A stretch of 64,000 bases of DNA from Hyphomicrobiales bacterium (GCA_900489925.1 UEHQ01000001.1:114387-178386); one strand, 5' to 3'; numbered from the stretch's first letter, positions 17,700 through 26,027 are shown. Notes: generated by a model from the letters alone, not told the origin. Program-made: numbers and translations.

Positions 17700-19091
17700 T
17701 CAGGTTGACTGATCGCCTGCCGGCAAGACTGCCAGAATTTCCTTCAATAGTGACTGCGATGTGTATTTGTAGCTGGACGGCGTCAGTCCCATTCTGACGA
17801 CAACGAGCTTGGCGGATGGCACAATCGCAGTGCTCTGCCCGTCATGCCCTTCCATCCAGAAGGTGTCGGATGGAAGCCCGGCCTCCGCGTTGGTCACGGC
17901 ACCGGGCAATCTCGCCCAGGCTTGGCCAGCCGTATAGCGTCCGTCGGATGCCTCGGTCGGCGTTCGCATCATGGCGACAAATCCCTCCGGCAACAGCTGC
18001 TGCTCTTTCCATTTCCCATCCATCAGCAGGAACTGACCGAAGCGCGCCCAGTCTCGTGCCGTTGCGTAGAGGTAGGAGCCACCAGCGAAGGTTCCGTGCG
18101 CATCCGCCTCGAAGACCGCACTCGACATACCGAGAGGCCCGAACAGCGCCTGCCGCGGATAATCAAACGCGGTCTGCGGGCTACCGACGCGATCCATCCA
18201 GATCCGCGAGAGTAACACTGACGTGCCACTGGAGTAGTTGAACTTCCCTCTGTCGGCCTCTTTCAGCAATTTTCCGGCCGGAAGCTGTGTCTGGTCCGTA
18301 TTCAAATACAGCATGCGCGTGACATCGGAGACGATGTCATAATCTTCGCTGAATTGGAGACCGCTCTCCATCGCAAGCAGGTTTGCGACAGTGATCTTCG
18401 ATCGCCAGTCGCCCGCCCATTGTGACAGAAGGTTCGCGTCGTCGAGCCCGACCTTGTGCTCTTCCATCGCACGCCCGAGGATGGCTGCGTTGACCGTCTT
18501 CGTCATCGACCAGCCGATGAGCGGTGTCGTTGGCCCGAATCCGTCACCGTAGGTTTCAGCCACGATGCGCCCGTCATGAACCACGACGACGGCACGCATC
18601 CCCTCGCCCGTGAGCGCGGGTCTTGTCAGCAGCGTTGCGATTCGCTGATCACCGTCGTCGGCAACATCATCGCCATCCGGCCAAGGCGCATGGCGTTCTG
18701 CGACCGGCTGGCCAGGTTCGTCGGGAACGGAGCGCCGCGCCGCCTCAAAGTCTCCGTCGGGCACATTGGCGCAGCCGAAGGTCCCACGATAGACCGCGTA
18801 GTTCGGCGCAAGCAGTCCGAGGATCCGCGCCGTCACCCGCTTTTCCTCGCGATCGATATCGACCCGAACCAGCTTCAGCAGCGGATTGCCCGGCGCCTGA
18901 ACGTCCTTGGACAAGATCGTATCGGGATCCCGCCCGGCGATAAAGACGTTTGAACACATGATCTTAGCGGCATAGCCATCACCGACCTTGAGGAGATCCG
19001 ACAGGGTCACGAAAAGCCAGGCAGCGCCAACGACAATTGCGGAAACGGCCACAACGGCCAGTGTTTTAAGGATACGTCGCAGAAGTCGCAT
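17700..19091 (-). CDS. membrane-anchored serine hydrolase (beta-lactamase/class C family)
   Basis: This 463-residue protein has an N-terminal membrane anchor (TLAVVAVSAIVVGAAWLFV, about 10-28) and a periplasmic beta-lactamase-like domain. The catalytic SxxK is SMTK in IGWSMTKTVNAA, the YxN-equivalent is YSS in FNYSSGTS, and the KTG-equivalent is HDG in EGHDGQS. Such proteins are esterases, D-aminopeptidases or amide hydrolases far more often than true beta-lactamases. A 120-residue region before the domain, with several acidic stretches, is unusual. It is monocistronic, divergent from btaA. Confidence 0.85.
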   Translation of the reverse strand: MRLLRRILKTLAVVAVSAIVVGAAWLFVTLSDLLKVGDGYAAKIMCSNVFIAGRDPDTILSKDVQAPGNPLLKLVRVDIDREEKRVTARILGLLAPNYAVYRGTFGCANVPDGDFEAARRSVPDEPGQPVAERHAPWPDGDDVADDGDQRIATLLTRPALTGEGMRAVVVVHDGRIVAETYGDGFGPTTPLIGWSMTKTVNAAILGRAMEEHKVGLDDANLLSQWAGDWRSKITVANLLAMESGLQFSEDYDIVSDVTRMLYLNTDQTQLPAGKLLKEADRGKFNYSSGTSVLLSRIWMDRVGSPQTAFDYPRQALFGPLGMSSAVFEADAHGTFAGGSYLYATARDWARFGQFLLMDGKWKEQQLLPEGFVAMMRTPTEASDGRYTAGQAWARLPGAVTNAEAGLPSDTFWMEGHDGQSTAIVPSAKLVVVRMGLTPSSYKYTSQSLLKEILAVLPAGDQST

Positions 19092-19200
19092 GTGTCTCCT
19101 CCATCGCCCTAGAGAAGCAGGAAATCTCGCGACACGGAAGCCCCCTGAACGTTGGTACCGCCAGCCCTCCTAAAATCCCACTCGATCGCGTCCACAGCCC

Positions 19201-19218
19201 GCGTCATCAAACTGTAGT
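19201..19218 (+). promoter_or_regulatory. candidate PHO box upstream of btaAB
   Basis: GCGTCAT-CAAA-CTGTAGT matches the PhoB consensus CTGTCAT-N4-CTGTCAT at 10 of 14 half-site positions with the right spacing. It lies 47 bp before the btaA start. Betaine-lipid synthesis in Sinorhizobium meliloti is phosphate-starvation induced through PhoB, so the context is right. The match is imperfect and PhoB binding is inferred. Confidence 0.55.
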
Positions 19219-19264
19219 CCCGGCGCGCTAAACGCCCTGAACGCTAAATGGGTGAAAGACTCAC

Positions 19265-20509
19265 ATGACGGAATTTGCACCGGATGCCGGCTTCCGCAAG
19301 AACCGGAAACTCAAGGCAGCCCTTCTCCGCCACAAGGCACTTTCCAAGGACGGCCTCTCGGAGCGCCTGTTCGGATTGCTGTTCTCCGGCCTCGTCTACC
19401 CGCAGATCTGGGAGGACCCCGATCTGGACATGCAGGCGATGGAGCTCCAGCCCCACCATCGCATCGTCACGATCGGCTCCGGCGGCTGCAACATGCTCGC
19501 CTACCTCTCCAAGAGCCCAGCCTCGATCGACGTCGTCGACCTCAACCCGCACCACATCGCCCTCAATCGCCTGAAGCTCGCGGCATTCCGCAACCTTCCT
19601 GGCCATGTCGACCTCGTGCGCTTCCTTGCCCAGCCGAACGAAGCCACCAACAGCAGCGCTTTCGATCAGTTTCTCGCGGCAAACCTCGACGAGACCACGC
19701 GCAGCTACTGGAACGGCCGCAAATTCGGACGTCGGCGTATCACCGTATTCGACCGTAACATTTACAAGACGGGCCTTCTCGGCCGCTTCATCGGCGCCGC
19801 CCACCTGCTGGCGCGCCTGCACGGCATCGACCTCACCGAGATCACCAGAACCCGCTCGGTACGCGAACAGCGCCAGTTCTTTGACGACAAGATCGCTCCG
19901 CTGTTCGAAAAGCCCGTCGTCCGCTGGATCACCAGCCGCAAAAGCTCGCTCTTCGGACTCGGAATTCCGCCGCAGCAGTATGACGAGCTGGCAAGCCTTG
20001 CCGCCGATCAGTCGATCGCGCCCGTCCTTCGCCACCGCCTCGAAAAGCTCGCCTGTCATTTCCCGATGCGCGACAACTACTTCGCCTGGCAGGCGTTTGC
20101 GCGCCGCTACGCACCAGAAGGCGAAGGTCCGCTGCCGACCTATCTGAAGCCGGAGCACTATGAAGCGATCCGCGACAACGTCGACCGTGTCGGCGTTCAC
20201 CACGCAAGCTTCACCGAGTTGCTCTCGCGCGAACCGGCCGCATCGCGCGATCGCTATGTCCTGCTCGATGCCCAGGATTGGATGACGGACCAGCAGCTGA
20301 ATGACCTCTGGACGGAAATCACGCGCACCGCCCGAAGCGGCGCCCGGGTCATCTTCCGCACGGCGGCTGAAAAGAGCATCATCGAAGGACGGCTGTCGCC
20401 GGCGCTCCGCGACCAGTGGACTTACCTGGAAGATCGCTCGCGCGAACTCACATCTCTTGACCGCTCGGCGATCTATGGCGGCTTCCACATCTACGAGAAG
20501 ACGGCGTGA
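19265..20509 (+). CDS. btaA: S-adenosylmethionine--diacylglycerol 3-amino-3-carboxypropyltransferase BtaA
   Basis: BtaA (DUF3419, 414 aa) transfers the 3-amino-3-carboxypropyl group of SAM to diacylglycerol, the first step of the phosphorus-free betaine lipid DGTS. Evidence is the family N-terminal region (LVYPQIWEDPDLDMQAM), a SAM-binding Rossmann segment (RIVTIGSGGCNMLAYLS, DVVDLNPHHIALNRLKLAA) and a C-terminal half ending SAIYGGFHIYEKTA. It has no membrane helices and is probably membrane-associated. It overlaps btaB by 4 nt (GTGA), so the two are cotranslated. A candidate PHO box lies upstream. Confidence 0.93.
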   Translation: MTEFAPDAGFRKNRKLKAALLRHKALSKDGLSERLFGLLFSGLVYPQIWEDPDLDMQAMELQPHHRIVTIGSGGCNMLAYLSKSPASIDVVDLNPHHIALNRLKLAAFRNLPGHVDLVRFLAQPNEATNSSAFDQFLAANLDETTRSYWNGRKFGRRRITVFDRNIYKTGLLGRFIGAAHLLARLHGIDLTEITRTRSVREQRQFFDDKIAPLFEKPVVRWITSRKSSLFGLGIPPQQYDELASLAADQSIAPVLRHRLEKLACHFPMRDNYFAWQAFARRYAPEGEGPLPTYLKPEHYEAIRDNVDRVGVHHASFTELLSREPAASRDRYVLLDAQDWMTDQQLNDLWTEITRTARSGARVIFRTAAEKSIIEGRLSPALRDQWTYLEDRSRELTSLDRSAIYGGFHIYEKTA

Positions 20510-21174
20510 GCAAAGTCGAAACGACCACCGCCCCCTCCGACGATCATGCCGGCCTTATGGACGGCATGTACCGCTACCAGCGGCATATCTACGACCTCAC
20601 CCGCAAATACTACCTCTTGGGCCGTGACCGCACCATTCGCGGTCTGAATGTACCGGTCGGAGGCACCCTGCTCGAGGTCGGTTGCGGGACCGGCCGCAAT
20701 CTGGCGCTCGCGCACCAGTACTTCCCTCAGGCGGCACTCTACGGCCTCGACATATCGCAGGAGATGCTGATCTCCGCGCGCAAGACCTTTGCGGGCAAGG
20801 CGGTCGTCCCGGAGTTCCGCGTGGCCGATGCCACCGCTTTCACACCAGGCGAATTCGGCTGCACGGGTTTCGACCGGATACTGATCTCTTACGCGCTGTC
20901 GATGATTCCCGATTGGGAGCGTGCGATAGCCTCCGCCATCGCCGCGCTCAACCCCGGCGGCGAGTTGCACATCGTCGATTTCGGTCAGCAAGAGCGCCTG
21001 CCCGTCTGGTTTCGAGCGGTCCTGAAATCTTGGCTGTGCAAATTTCATGTCACGCCGCGCGCTACCCTGCGTGAGGCACTCCAGGCGCAAGCCACTGAAA
21101 ATGATGCACAATTGCACTTCACTTCGGTCTATGGCGGCTACGCGTGGCAGGCGTGCACTATTACCAAGCGCTAA
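20506..21174 (+). CDS. btaB: diacylglyceryl-homoserine N-methyltransferase BtaB
   Basis: BtaB (222 aa) adds three methyl groups from SAM to diacylglyceryl-homoserine, giving DGTS. It starts with GTG at 20506 inside the btaA stop. The class I methyltransferase fold shows motif I LLEVGCGTGRNLALA, an acidic loop GLDISQEM, motif IV FDRILISYALSMIP and LNPGGELHIVDFGQQ. Together with btaA it lets the cell replace phospholipid under phosphate limitation. The partner arrangement is the same as in Rhodobacter sphaeroides and Sinorhizobium meliloti. Confidence 0.93.
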   Translation: MSKVETTTAPSDDHAGLMDGMYRYQRHIYDLTRKYYLLGRDRTIRGLNVPVGGTLLEVGCGTGRNLALAHQYFPQAALYGLDISQEMLISARKTFAGKAVVPEFRVADATAFTPGEFGCTGFDRILISYALSMIPDWERAIASAIAALNPGGELHIVDFGQQERLPVWFRAVLKSWLCKFHVTPRATLREALQAQATENDAQLHFTSVYGGYAWQACTITKR

Positions 21175-21304
21175 CATTTCGCTTGAAACTAACCGATTTT
21201 TTACGTTGATATGATTAAAAGAGGGGCATCTCTCTGCTGGACGCGTCTTTCACGAAGGTCGAGCTGTGGGGCACAAAGATCATTCGGTTCACGATGGAAC
21301 ACCT

Positions 21305-22102
21305 ATGCGCCGGCTCCTGTTTTGCGTCTTGCCGTTGGCTGTCTTGCTCGCCGGTTGCACATCGTCGGGCTATGACTATCTCGAAACAGCGTCCGTAAAG
21401 CCGAAAACCCGGTTCCAGGACACCGATCCGCAGGACTTCGGACCGAAGCATCCGCAGCAGAACCCTGTTCACGGCATCGACATCTCCAAGTGGCAGGGAG
21501 ATATCGACTGGCAGACGGTCAAGAATTCCGGCGTTGCCTTCGCCTTCATCAAGGCCACGGAAGGCAAGGATCGCGTCGATCCTCGCTTCAACGAATACTG
21601 GCAGCGTGCCCGGGCGGTCGGCATCCCGCACGCTCCCTATCACTTCTACTACTTCTGCTCGACGCCGGATGAGCAGGCCGACTGGTTCATCAGCAACGTG
21701 CCGAAGGAGTCCATGCGCCTGCCGCCGGTGCTGGACGTTGAATGGAACTCGGAATCCAAGACGTGCCGCCTCCGCCCGGATCCGGCGACGGTGCGGGCGC
21801 AACTGCAGCGCTTCATGGATCGGCTCGAGGCCTATTACGGCAAGCGCCCGATCATCTACACCTCCGTGGACTTCCACCGCGACAACCTGGTCGGATACTT
21901 CCAGGACTATCACTTCTGGGTCCGCTCGGTCGCAAAGCACCCTGAAGTCACCTATGCCGACCGTCGCTGGGCCTTCTGGCAATACACATCCACGGGTGTC
22001 ATTCCCGGCATCAAGGGGCCGACTGACATTAATGTGTTCGCTGGTTCGACGAAGAACTGGAACAACTGGGTAGCGGCGGTTTCCAAAGACACGAATTCTT
22101 AG
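21305..22102 (+). CDS. GH25 family lysozyme-like lipoprotein (muramidase)
   Basis: This 265-residue lipoprotein has a signal peptide MRRLLFCVLPLAVLLAGC with a clear LAGC lipobox. The GH25 domain begins GIDISKWQGDIDWQTVKNSG (Asp of DISKWQ is a conserved active-site residue) and includes FAFIKATEGKDRVDPRF, LPPVLDVEWN (Asp-Val-Glu catalytic pair) and WAFWQYTSTG. It is predicted to hydrolyse the MurNAc-GlcNAc bond in the periplasm. I chose the ATG at 21305 so that the protein starts at the signal peptide; an ATG at 21266 adds 13 polar residues. It is followed by another peptidoglycan enzyme. Confidence 0.9.
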   Translation: MRRLLFCVLPLAVLLAGCTSSGYDYLETASVKPKTRFQDTDPQDFGPKHPQQNPVHGIDISKWQGDIDWQTVKNSGVAFAFIKATEGKDRVDPRFNEYWQRARAVGIPHAPYHFYYFCSTPDEQADWFISNVPKESMRLPPVLDVEWNSESKTCRLRPDPATVRAQLQRFMDRLEAYYGKRPIIYTSVDFHRDNLVGYFQDYHFWVRSVAKHPEVTYADRRWAFWQYTSTGVIPGIKGPTDINVFAGSTKNWNNWVAAVSKDTNS

Positions 22103-22184
22103 TAACGTCCCGCCTTCTTTCTTGCTTCTGTCACAATCATTTGGGACATCGACAGCAATTTTAGCAATGACGAGGATTAAAGCC

Positions 22185-23435
22185 ATGTTCCGCACGCCCG
22201 CAAGCCGTTCTGCGCTCGCTCTCCTGTTCGCTGCCGGTATCGCCACGGGTGCTGCAGCACAAACAGCGGCACCTGCCGCTCCGGCCGATCAGGCACCAGC
22301 AGCAACTGCCGCACCGGCCCCTGCCTGCGATGGCGACCTCTCCGCGTTCCTGGCCGGCATCAAGGCCGAGGCAATCGCTGCCGGCGCATCCGCCGAAGCA
22401 GCCGACAGGGCGCTTGCCGGCGCACAGATCGATCCCAAGGTGATCAGCCGCGACCGCGCCCAGGGTGTGTTCAAGCAGACCTTCTTGGAATTCTCGCAGC
22501 GCACCGTGAGCCAGGCGCGCCTTGATATCGGCCGCCAGAAGATGAAGCAGCACGCCGACGTCTTCGCCCGCGCGGAGCAGGAATTCGGCGTCCCCGCCGG
22601 CGTCATCACCGCCTTCTGGGCGATGGAGACCGATTTCGGCGCCGTGCAGGGCGATTTCAACACCCGCAATGCCCTCGTGACCCTCGCTCATGATTGCCGC
22701 CGCCCCGAACTTTTCCGCCCGCAGCTGATCGCACTCATCGAGATGGTTCAGCACGGTGACCTCGACCCGGCAACCAACACCGGTGCCTGGGCCGGCGAAA
22801 TCGGCCAGGTTCAGATGCTCCCACGCGATATCGTCGCCTACGGCATGGATGGCGATGGCGATGGCCATGTGCGCCTCAAGCAGAGCGGCCCGGACGCCAT
22901 CCTGACCGCCGCCAAGTTCATCCAGCATCTCGGCTTCCAGAAGGGTCAGCCGTGGCTGCAGGAAGTCACCATTCCTGAAAGCCTGCCCTTCGAGAAGTCC
23001 GGCCTCGGCGGCACGATGACCGCTGGCGAGTGGTTCGCACTTGGCGTCAAGCCGCGCAATGGCGACACGAGCTTCGGTAGCCTGCGCGGTGACCTGGTCC
23101 TGCCGCAGGGCCGTCTCGGTCCTGCCTTCATCGCCTACCCCAACTTCGGCATCTATCTCGAGTGGAACAAGTCGTTCATCTACACCACCTCAGCCGCTTA
23201 CTTTGCGACCCGGCTTGCTGGCGCAGAGCCTTACCTGAAGGGCACGCCGGAACAGGGCCTGACCAATGACCAGATGAAAGAGCTTCAGACCAAGCTCGAC
23301 ACCCTCGGTCATGATGTCGGCGCGATCGACGGCATTCTCGGCTCGGGCACGCGCATAGCCATCCAGAAGCAGCAGCAGCGATTGGGCATGCCTGCCGACG
23401 GCTGGGCAACGCCAGCCCTGCTCGGCGCGCTCTGA
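22185..23435 (+). CDS. lytic murein transglycosylase (MltB-type, GH103) with PG-binding domain
   Basis: This 416-residue exported protein starts MFRTPASRSALALLFAAGIA with an Ala-Gln signal cleavage region and an Ala/Pro linker. The SLT_2/MltB domain shows FWAMETDFGAVQGDFNTRNA (Glu is the catalytic acid) and GEIGQVQMLPRDIVAYGMDG. The C-terminus is a PG_binding_1 module (LGHDVGAIDGILGSGTRIAI). It cleaves peptidoglycan strands in the periplasm. I prefer the ATG at 22185 because GAGGA precedes it by 8 nt; ATGs at 22167 and 22122 are alternatives. A terminator follows. Confidence 0.9.
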   Translation: MFRTPASRSALALLFAAGIATGAAAQTAAPAAPADQAPAATAAPAPACDGDLSAFLAGIKAEAIAAGASAEAADRALAGAQIDPKVISRDRAQGVFKQTFLEFSQRTVSQARLDIGRQKMKQHADVFARAEQEFGVPAGVITAFWAMETDFGAVQGDFNTRNALVTLAHDCRRPELFRPQLIALIEMVQHGDLDPATNTGAWAGEIGQVQMLPRDIVAYGMDGDGDGHVRLKQSGPDAILTAAKFIQHLGFQKGQPWLQEVTIPESLPFEKSGLGGTMTAGEWFALGVKPRNGDTSFGSLRGDLVLPQGRLGPAFIAYPNFGIYLEWNKSFIYTTSAAYFATRLAGAEPYLKGTPEQGLTNDQMKELQTKLDTLGHDVGAIDGILGSGTRIAIQKQQQRLGMPADGWATPALLGAL

Positions 23436-23459
23436 GAACAGACTGAAATCTACTGCAGA

Positions 23460-23484
23460 AGCCGGGCCATTGGCCCGGCTTTTC
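23460..23484 (+). terminator. rho-independent terminator after the MltB-type gene
   Basis: GCCGGGCCA-TT-GGCCCGGC followed by TTTTC forms a strong GC hairpin 25 nt after the stop at 23435. The sequence from here to 23746 (about 260 nt) is AT-rich and holds no other gene I can support; it probably contains the promoter of the short peptide gene at 23747. Confidence 0.85.
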
Positions 23485-23746
23485 AGTTTCCGGATTTCCC
23501 TCGTGTTTTCAGAAGGTTCGGGCACGCCCTCATCTTGCCGCAGCGGTAAACGCCCCATTCGCCGGATTTTACACTTCGTTAAAATCTGTGAATAATTTCG
23601 CACCCAGGTTTTCTATTGAATTTCAGATGCTTGGCGCTTCCAGCGACCCAGTGATGTGACATTTTCGCCGCATCGCAGCATAAAATGTGCTTTTCAAGCG
23701 TCGTTTTCCCGACATATTATCGGCCTGTTAACGCGAGGAGACAGAC

Positions 23747-23824
23747 ATGGGACTCACACGATCCTTGAATGTCCTTTTGATCGGTGCGGCGTTTTTATTT
23801 GTGTTGTCGATGCTTTTCATCTGA
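23747..23824 (+). CDS. 25-residue single-span membrane peptide
   Basis: A short gene encodes 25 residues: MGLTRSLNVLLIGAAFLFV plus LSMLFI, essentially one transmembrane helix after a basic N-terminus. It has a strong ribosome site (GCGAGGAGACAGAC, GAGGAG 7-8 nt before the ATG). It is flanked by an upstream AT-rich region and a strong bidirectional terminator downstream, so it looks like an independent transcription unit. Function is unknown; helical micropeptides of this kind often bind a larger membrane protein. Confidence 0.6.
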   Translation: MGLTRSLNVLLIGAAFLFVLSMLFI

Positions 23825-23887
23825 CCTGCCTGCCGCCCGAAATGGACTATGCCGAGACTCCTGAGTAGCGAACATCTCTGCGGAATT

Positions 23888-23922
23888 AAAAAAGCGCATG
23901 CCTTGAGAGCATGCGCTTTTTT
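23888..23922. terminator. bidirectional terminator between the micropeptide gene and metF
   Basis: AAAAAAGCGCATGC-CTTGAGA-GCATGCGCTTTTTT is a long inverted repeat with A- and T-tracts on both sides. It can stop the plus-strand micropeptide transcript and the minus-strand sahR-metF transcript. Confidence 0.92.
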
Positions 23923-23955
23923 AACGTTTGGAGTGTCCTGAACGACCCGGCAGGT

Positions 23956-24855
23956 CTATGCGGCGGCCCCGGCCTTTTTCGTCGCTTCGCGCTTGAAGCC
24001 GAGGTTAGTCAGAACCGCCGATACCAGCGGCGCACGGTTCATCGTGTAGAGATGAAAATCCTCGATCCCGCGGCGGGCAAGATCTTCGATCTGCTCCGCG
24101 GCGACCTCGGCAGCAACTTTCGCCCGCTCTTCCGGCTTGTCGTCGAAGCCCGCGAAGCGCTCGTCGAGAAATTGCGGAACGACGGTGCCGCAGGCGCCGG
24201 CAAAGCGCTTCAGCTGCGTCAGGTTCTGGATCGGCATGATGCCCGGGACGATCGGGATGCGAATACCGGCCGCGCGGACCTTTTCGAGGTACCGTTCGAA
24301 ATTGTCATTGTCGAAGAAGAACTGCGTCAGTGCGCGATCGGCACCGTTGTCCGCCTTGCGCTTCAGCATCTCGATGTCAGCGGCAGTGTCGCGGCTTTCC
24401 GGATGCTTCTCCGGATAGGCGGAAACCGAAATCTCGAAGTCGCCGATATCACGCAACCCGGCAACAAGCTCAGCCGCATTGGCATAGCCGCCCGGATGCG
24501 GCTGGTAAGGCGCACCGACGCCGCCAGGCGCATCGCCGCGCAGTGCGACGAAATGCTTGACGCCAACAGTGCGGAAGCTGTCGATGACGCTGTGCGTCTC
24601 TTCCTTCGTCGCACCGACGCAGGTCAGGTGCGAGGCGGTAGCAAGCGGCGTCGCCGAAAGAAACCGCGAGACCGTCGCCAATGTCGGCGCCTTGGTCGTG
24701 CCACCGGCGCCGTAGGTCACGGATACGAAGTCCGGGTTCCAGTCCTGCAGCTCGTTGACCGTATTCCACAGCTGGCCTTCCATCTCTTCCGACTTCGGCG
24801 GGAAGAACTCGAAGGAAATGCCGATCCTGCGGCGTGCGTCGGTGTTCGAAGCCAT
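23956..24855 (-). CDS. metF: 5,10-methylenetetrahydrofolate reductase MetF
   Basis: MetF (299 aa) reduces methylene-THF to methyl-THF with a flavin, supplying the methyl group for methionine synthase. The TIM-barrel begins with SFEFFPPKSEEMEGQLW (catalytic Glu) and contains VTYGAGGTT, HLTCVG, FVALRGDAP and FFFDNDNFERYLEKVRAAGI. The start at 24855 comes one base after the stop of the upstream regulator gene and has a GGGAG ribosome site. The gene is therefore in an operon with the ArsR-methyltransferase fusion and probably coregulated with metH at 54392-58165. Confidence 0.95.
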   Translation of the reverse strand: MASNTDARRRIGISFEFFPPKSEEMEGQLWNTVNELQDWNPDFVSVTYGAGGTTKAPTLATVSRFLSATPLATASHLTCVGATKEETHSVIDSFRTVGVKHFVALRGDAPGGVGAPYQPHPGGYANAAELVAGLRDIGDFEISVSAYPEKHPESRDTAADIEMLKRKADNGADRALTQFFFDNDNFERYLEKVRAAGIRIPIVPGIMPIQNLTQLKRFAGACGTVVPQFLDERFAGFDDKPEERAKVAAEVAAEQIEDLARRGIEDFHLYTMNRAPLVSAVLTNLGFKREATKKAGAAA

Positions 24856-24856
24856 G

Positions 24857-25882
24857 TTACTCTCTCCCGGCAAATGTAGGTACGGCGCTGTCGCTCTCGA
24901 TGGAAGCCATCAAGCGCCTCGGGTCGCGGGCGAGCCAGATAGTGACTGTCAGCCCCTGCCCGCCTTGATGCCCCGGATGAAGATCGACGACCTGCTCGAC
25001 GTCGAGTCCGGCCTTGCGCAGCCAGTCGGACATCGACTGATGCGAAAAACCGAGACGGACATGCGCATGCTCGTCGCGAAGATATTCCAGCGTATGCGGC
25101 GCCAGATCGATCACGACCAGCCGCCCACCGGGCCGCAACATACGTGCCGCCTCGCCGATGGCGATTTCGGGCTGATCGAAGAAATGAAGAACCTGATGGA
25201 TCGTGACCAGATCGAAATCCTGCGCCTCGAACGGAAGGTTCAGGATGTCGGCATGACGAACCGAGGCCTTGTTGATGCCTGACTTATCGAGGTTGGCGCG
25301 CGCCACGCTCAGCATGTCACGGCTGGCATCGACACCGATTGCGCGGCGATAGATACCCGAGAGCAGCTCCAGGATGCGACCGGTACCGGTACCGAGGTCC
25401 AGCAGCGCGTCGATCGGCTGGTTGCCGACCAAGCGGATAACCGCGGCATCGACCTCCTCGTCGGCCGCATGCAGCCGGCGCAGTTCGTCCCACTCGGCGG
25501 CGTTGCGACTGAAATAGGCCTGCGCACGCTCGGCACGCTGGCGCTTGACGGCAGCAAGCCGCTCGCCGTCGCGCTGGATGACCGGGTCGTTCTCCGAGGC
25601 GTGCGTCAGCAGGCTGCGGACGAATGCGACCGCCTTGCCTTCCTGACGCAGCCGGAAATAGGCCCAGGCGCCTTCCTGATAGCGATCGATGAGGTCAGCT
25701 TCGCCAAGCAGCTTCAGGTGGCGGGAGATGCGCGGTTGGGATTGGCCGAGAATTTCAGTAAGATCGGTCACCGTCAGATCGCCGGCGGCAAGAAGCGCGA
25801 GCAGACGCAGGCGCGTGGGCTCTCCGGCCGCCCTCAAGACGTCCACCAACGCATCCAATCCCAGTCTGATAGGCTCACCCAT
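24857..25882 (-). CDS. ArsR-family regulator fused to SAM-dependent methyltransferase (SahR-like)
   Basis: This 341-residue protein joins an N-terminal ArsR winged helix (TRLRLLALLAAGDLTVTDLT followed by EILGQSQPRISRHLKLL) to a class I methyltransferase domain (DALLDLGTGTGRILELLSGI, AIGVDASRDML, DLVTIHQVLHFFDQP, LRPGGRLVVIDLAPH). The fusion suggests sensing of SAM or SAH by the C-terminal domain. It is the first gene of the metF operon, so it probably controls methionine metabolism. I start it at 25882 because the ATG at 25900 lies inside the operator palindrome. Assignment as SahR is inference from family and context. Confidence 0.85.
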   Translation of the reverse strand: MGEPIRLGLDALVDVLRAAGEPTRLRLLALLAAGDLTVTDLTEILGQSQPRISRHLKLLGEADLIDRYQEGAWAYFRLRQEGKAVAFVRSLLTHASENDPVIQRDGERLAAVKRQRAERAQAYFSRNAAEWDELRRLHAADEEVDAAVIRLVGNQPIDALLDLGTGTGRILELLSGIYRRAIGVDASRDMLSVARANLDKSGINKASVRHADILNLPFEAQDFDLVTIHQVLHFFDQPEIAIGEAARMLRPGGRLVVIDLAPHTLEYLRDEHAHVRLGFSHQSMSDWLRKAGLDVEQVVDLHPGHQGGQGLTVTIWLARDPRRLMASIESDSAVPTFAGRE

Positions 25883-25898
25883 ACTCGATCCAATCAAC

Positions 25899-25918
25899 AT
25901 ATAAAGATATCTTTATGT
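25899..25918. promoter_or_regulatory. operator candidate of the sahR-metF operon
   Basis: ATATAAAGATATCTTTATGT differs in one base from the perfect 20-bp palindrome upstream of metH (58208-58227). The core ATAAAGATATCTTTAT is fully symmetric. Both sites are preceded by GATCCAATCA in the same orientation. A shared binding site for the ArsR-type regulator is the likely explanation. Confidence 0.85.
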
Positions 25919-25995
25919 GAATTGCATTGGGCTGGCAAGCAGCAATTCCACCCATTCACGAAATTCGCTGCGCAAATAGCGACATAGGGTACCCC

Positions 25996-26027
25996 ACAAA
26001 AAAGCCCCGGCGAACCGGGGCTTTTGT
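25996..26027. terminator. terminator of ettA (usable on both strands)
   Basis: ACAAAAAAGCCCCGG-CGAA-CCGGGGCTTTTGT is a compact hairpin with flanking A/T tracts, 22 nt beyond the ettA stop on the minus strand. Confidence 0.92.
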
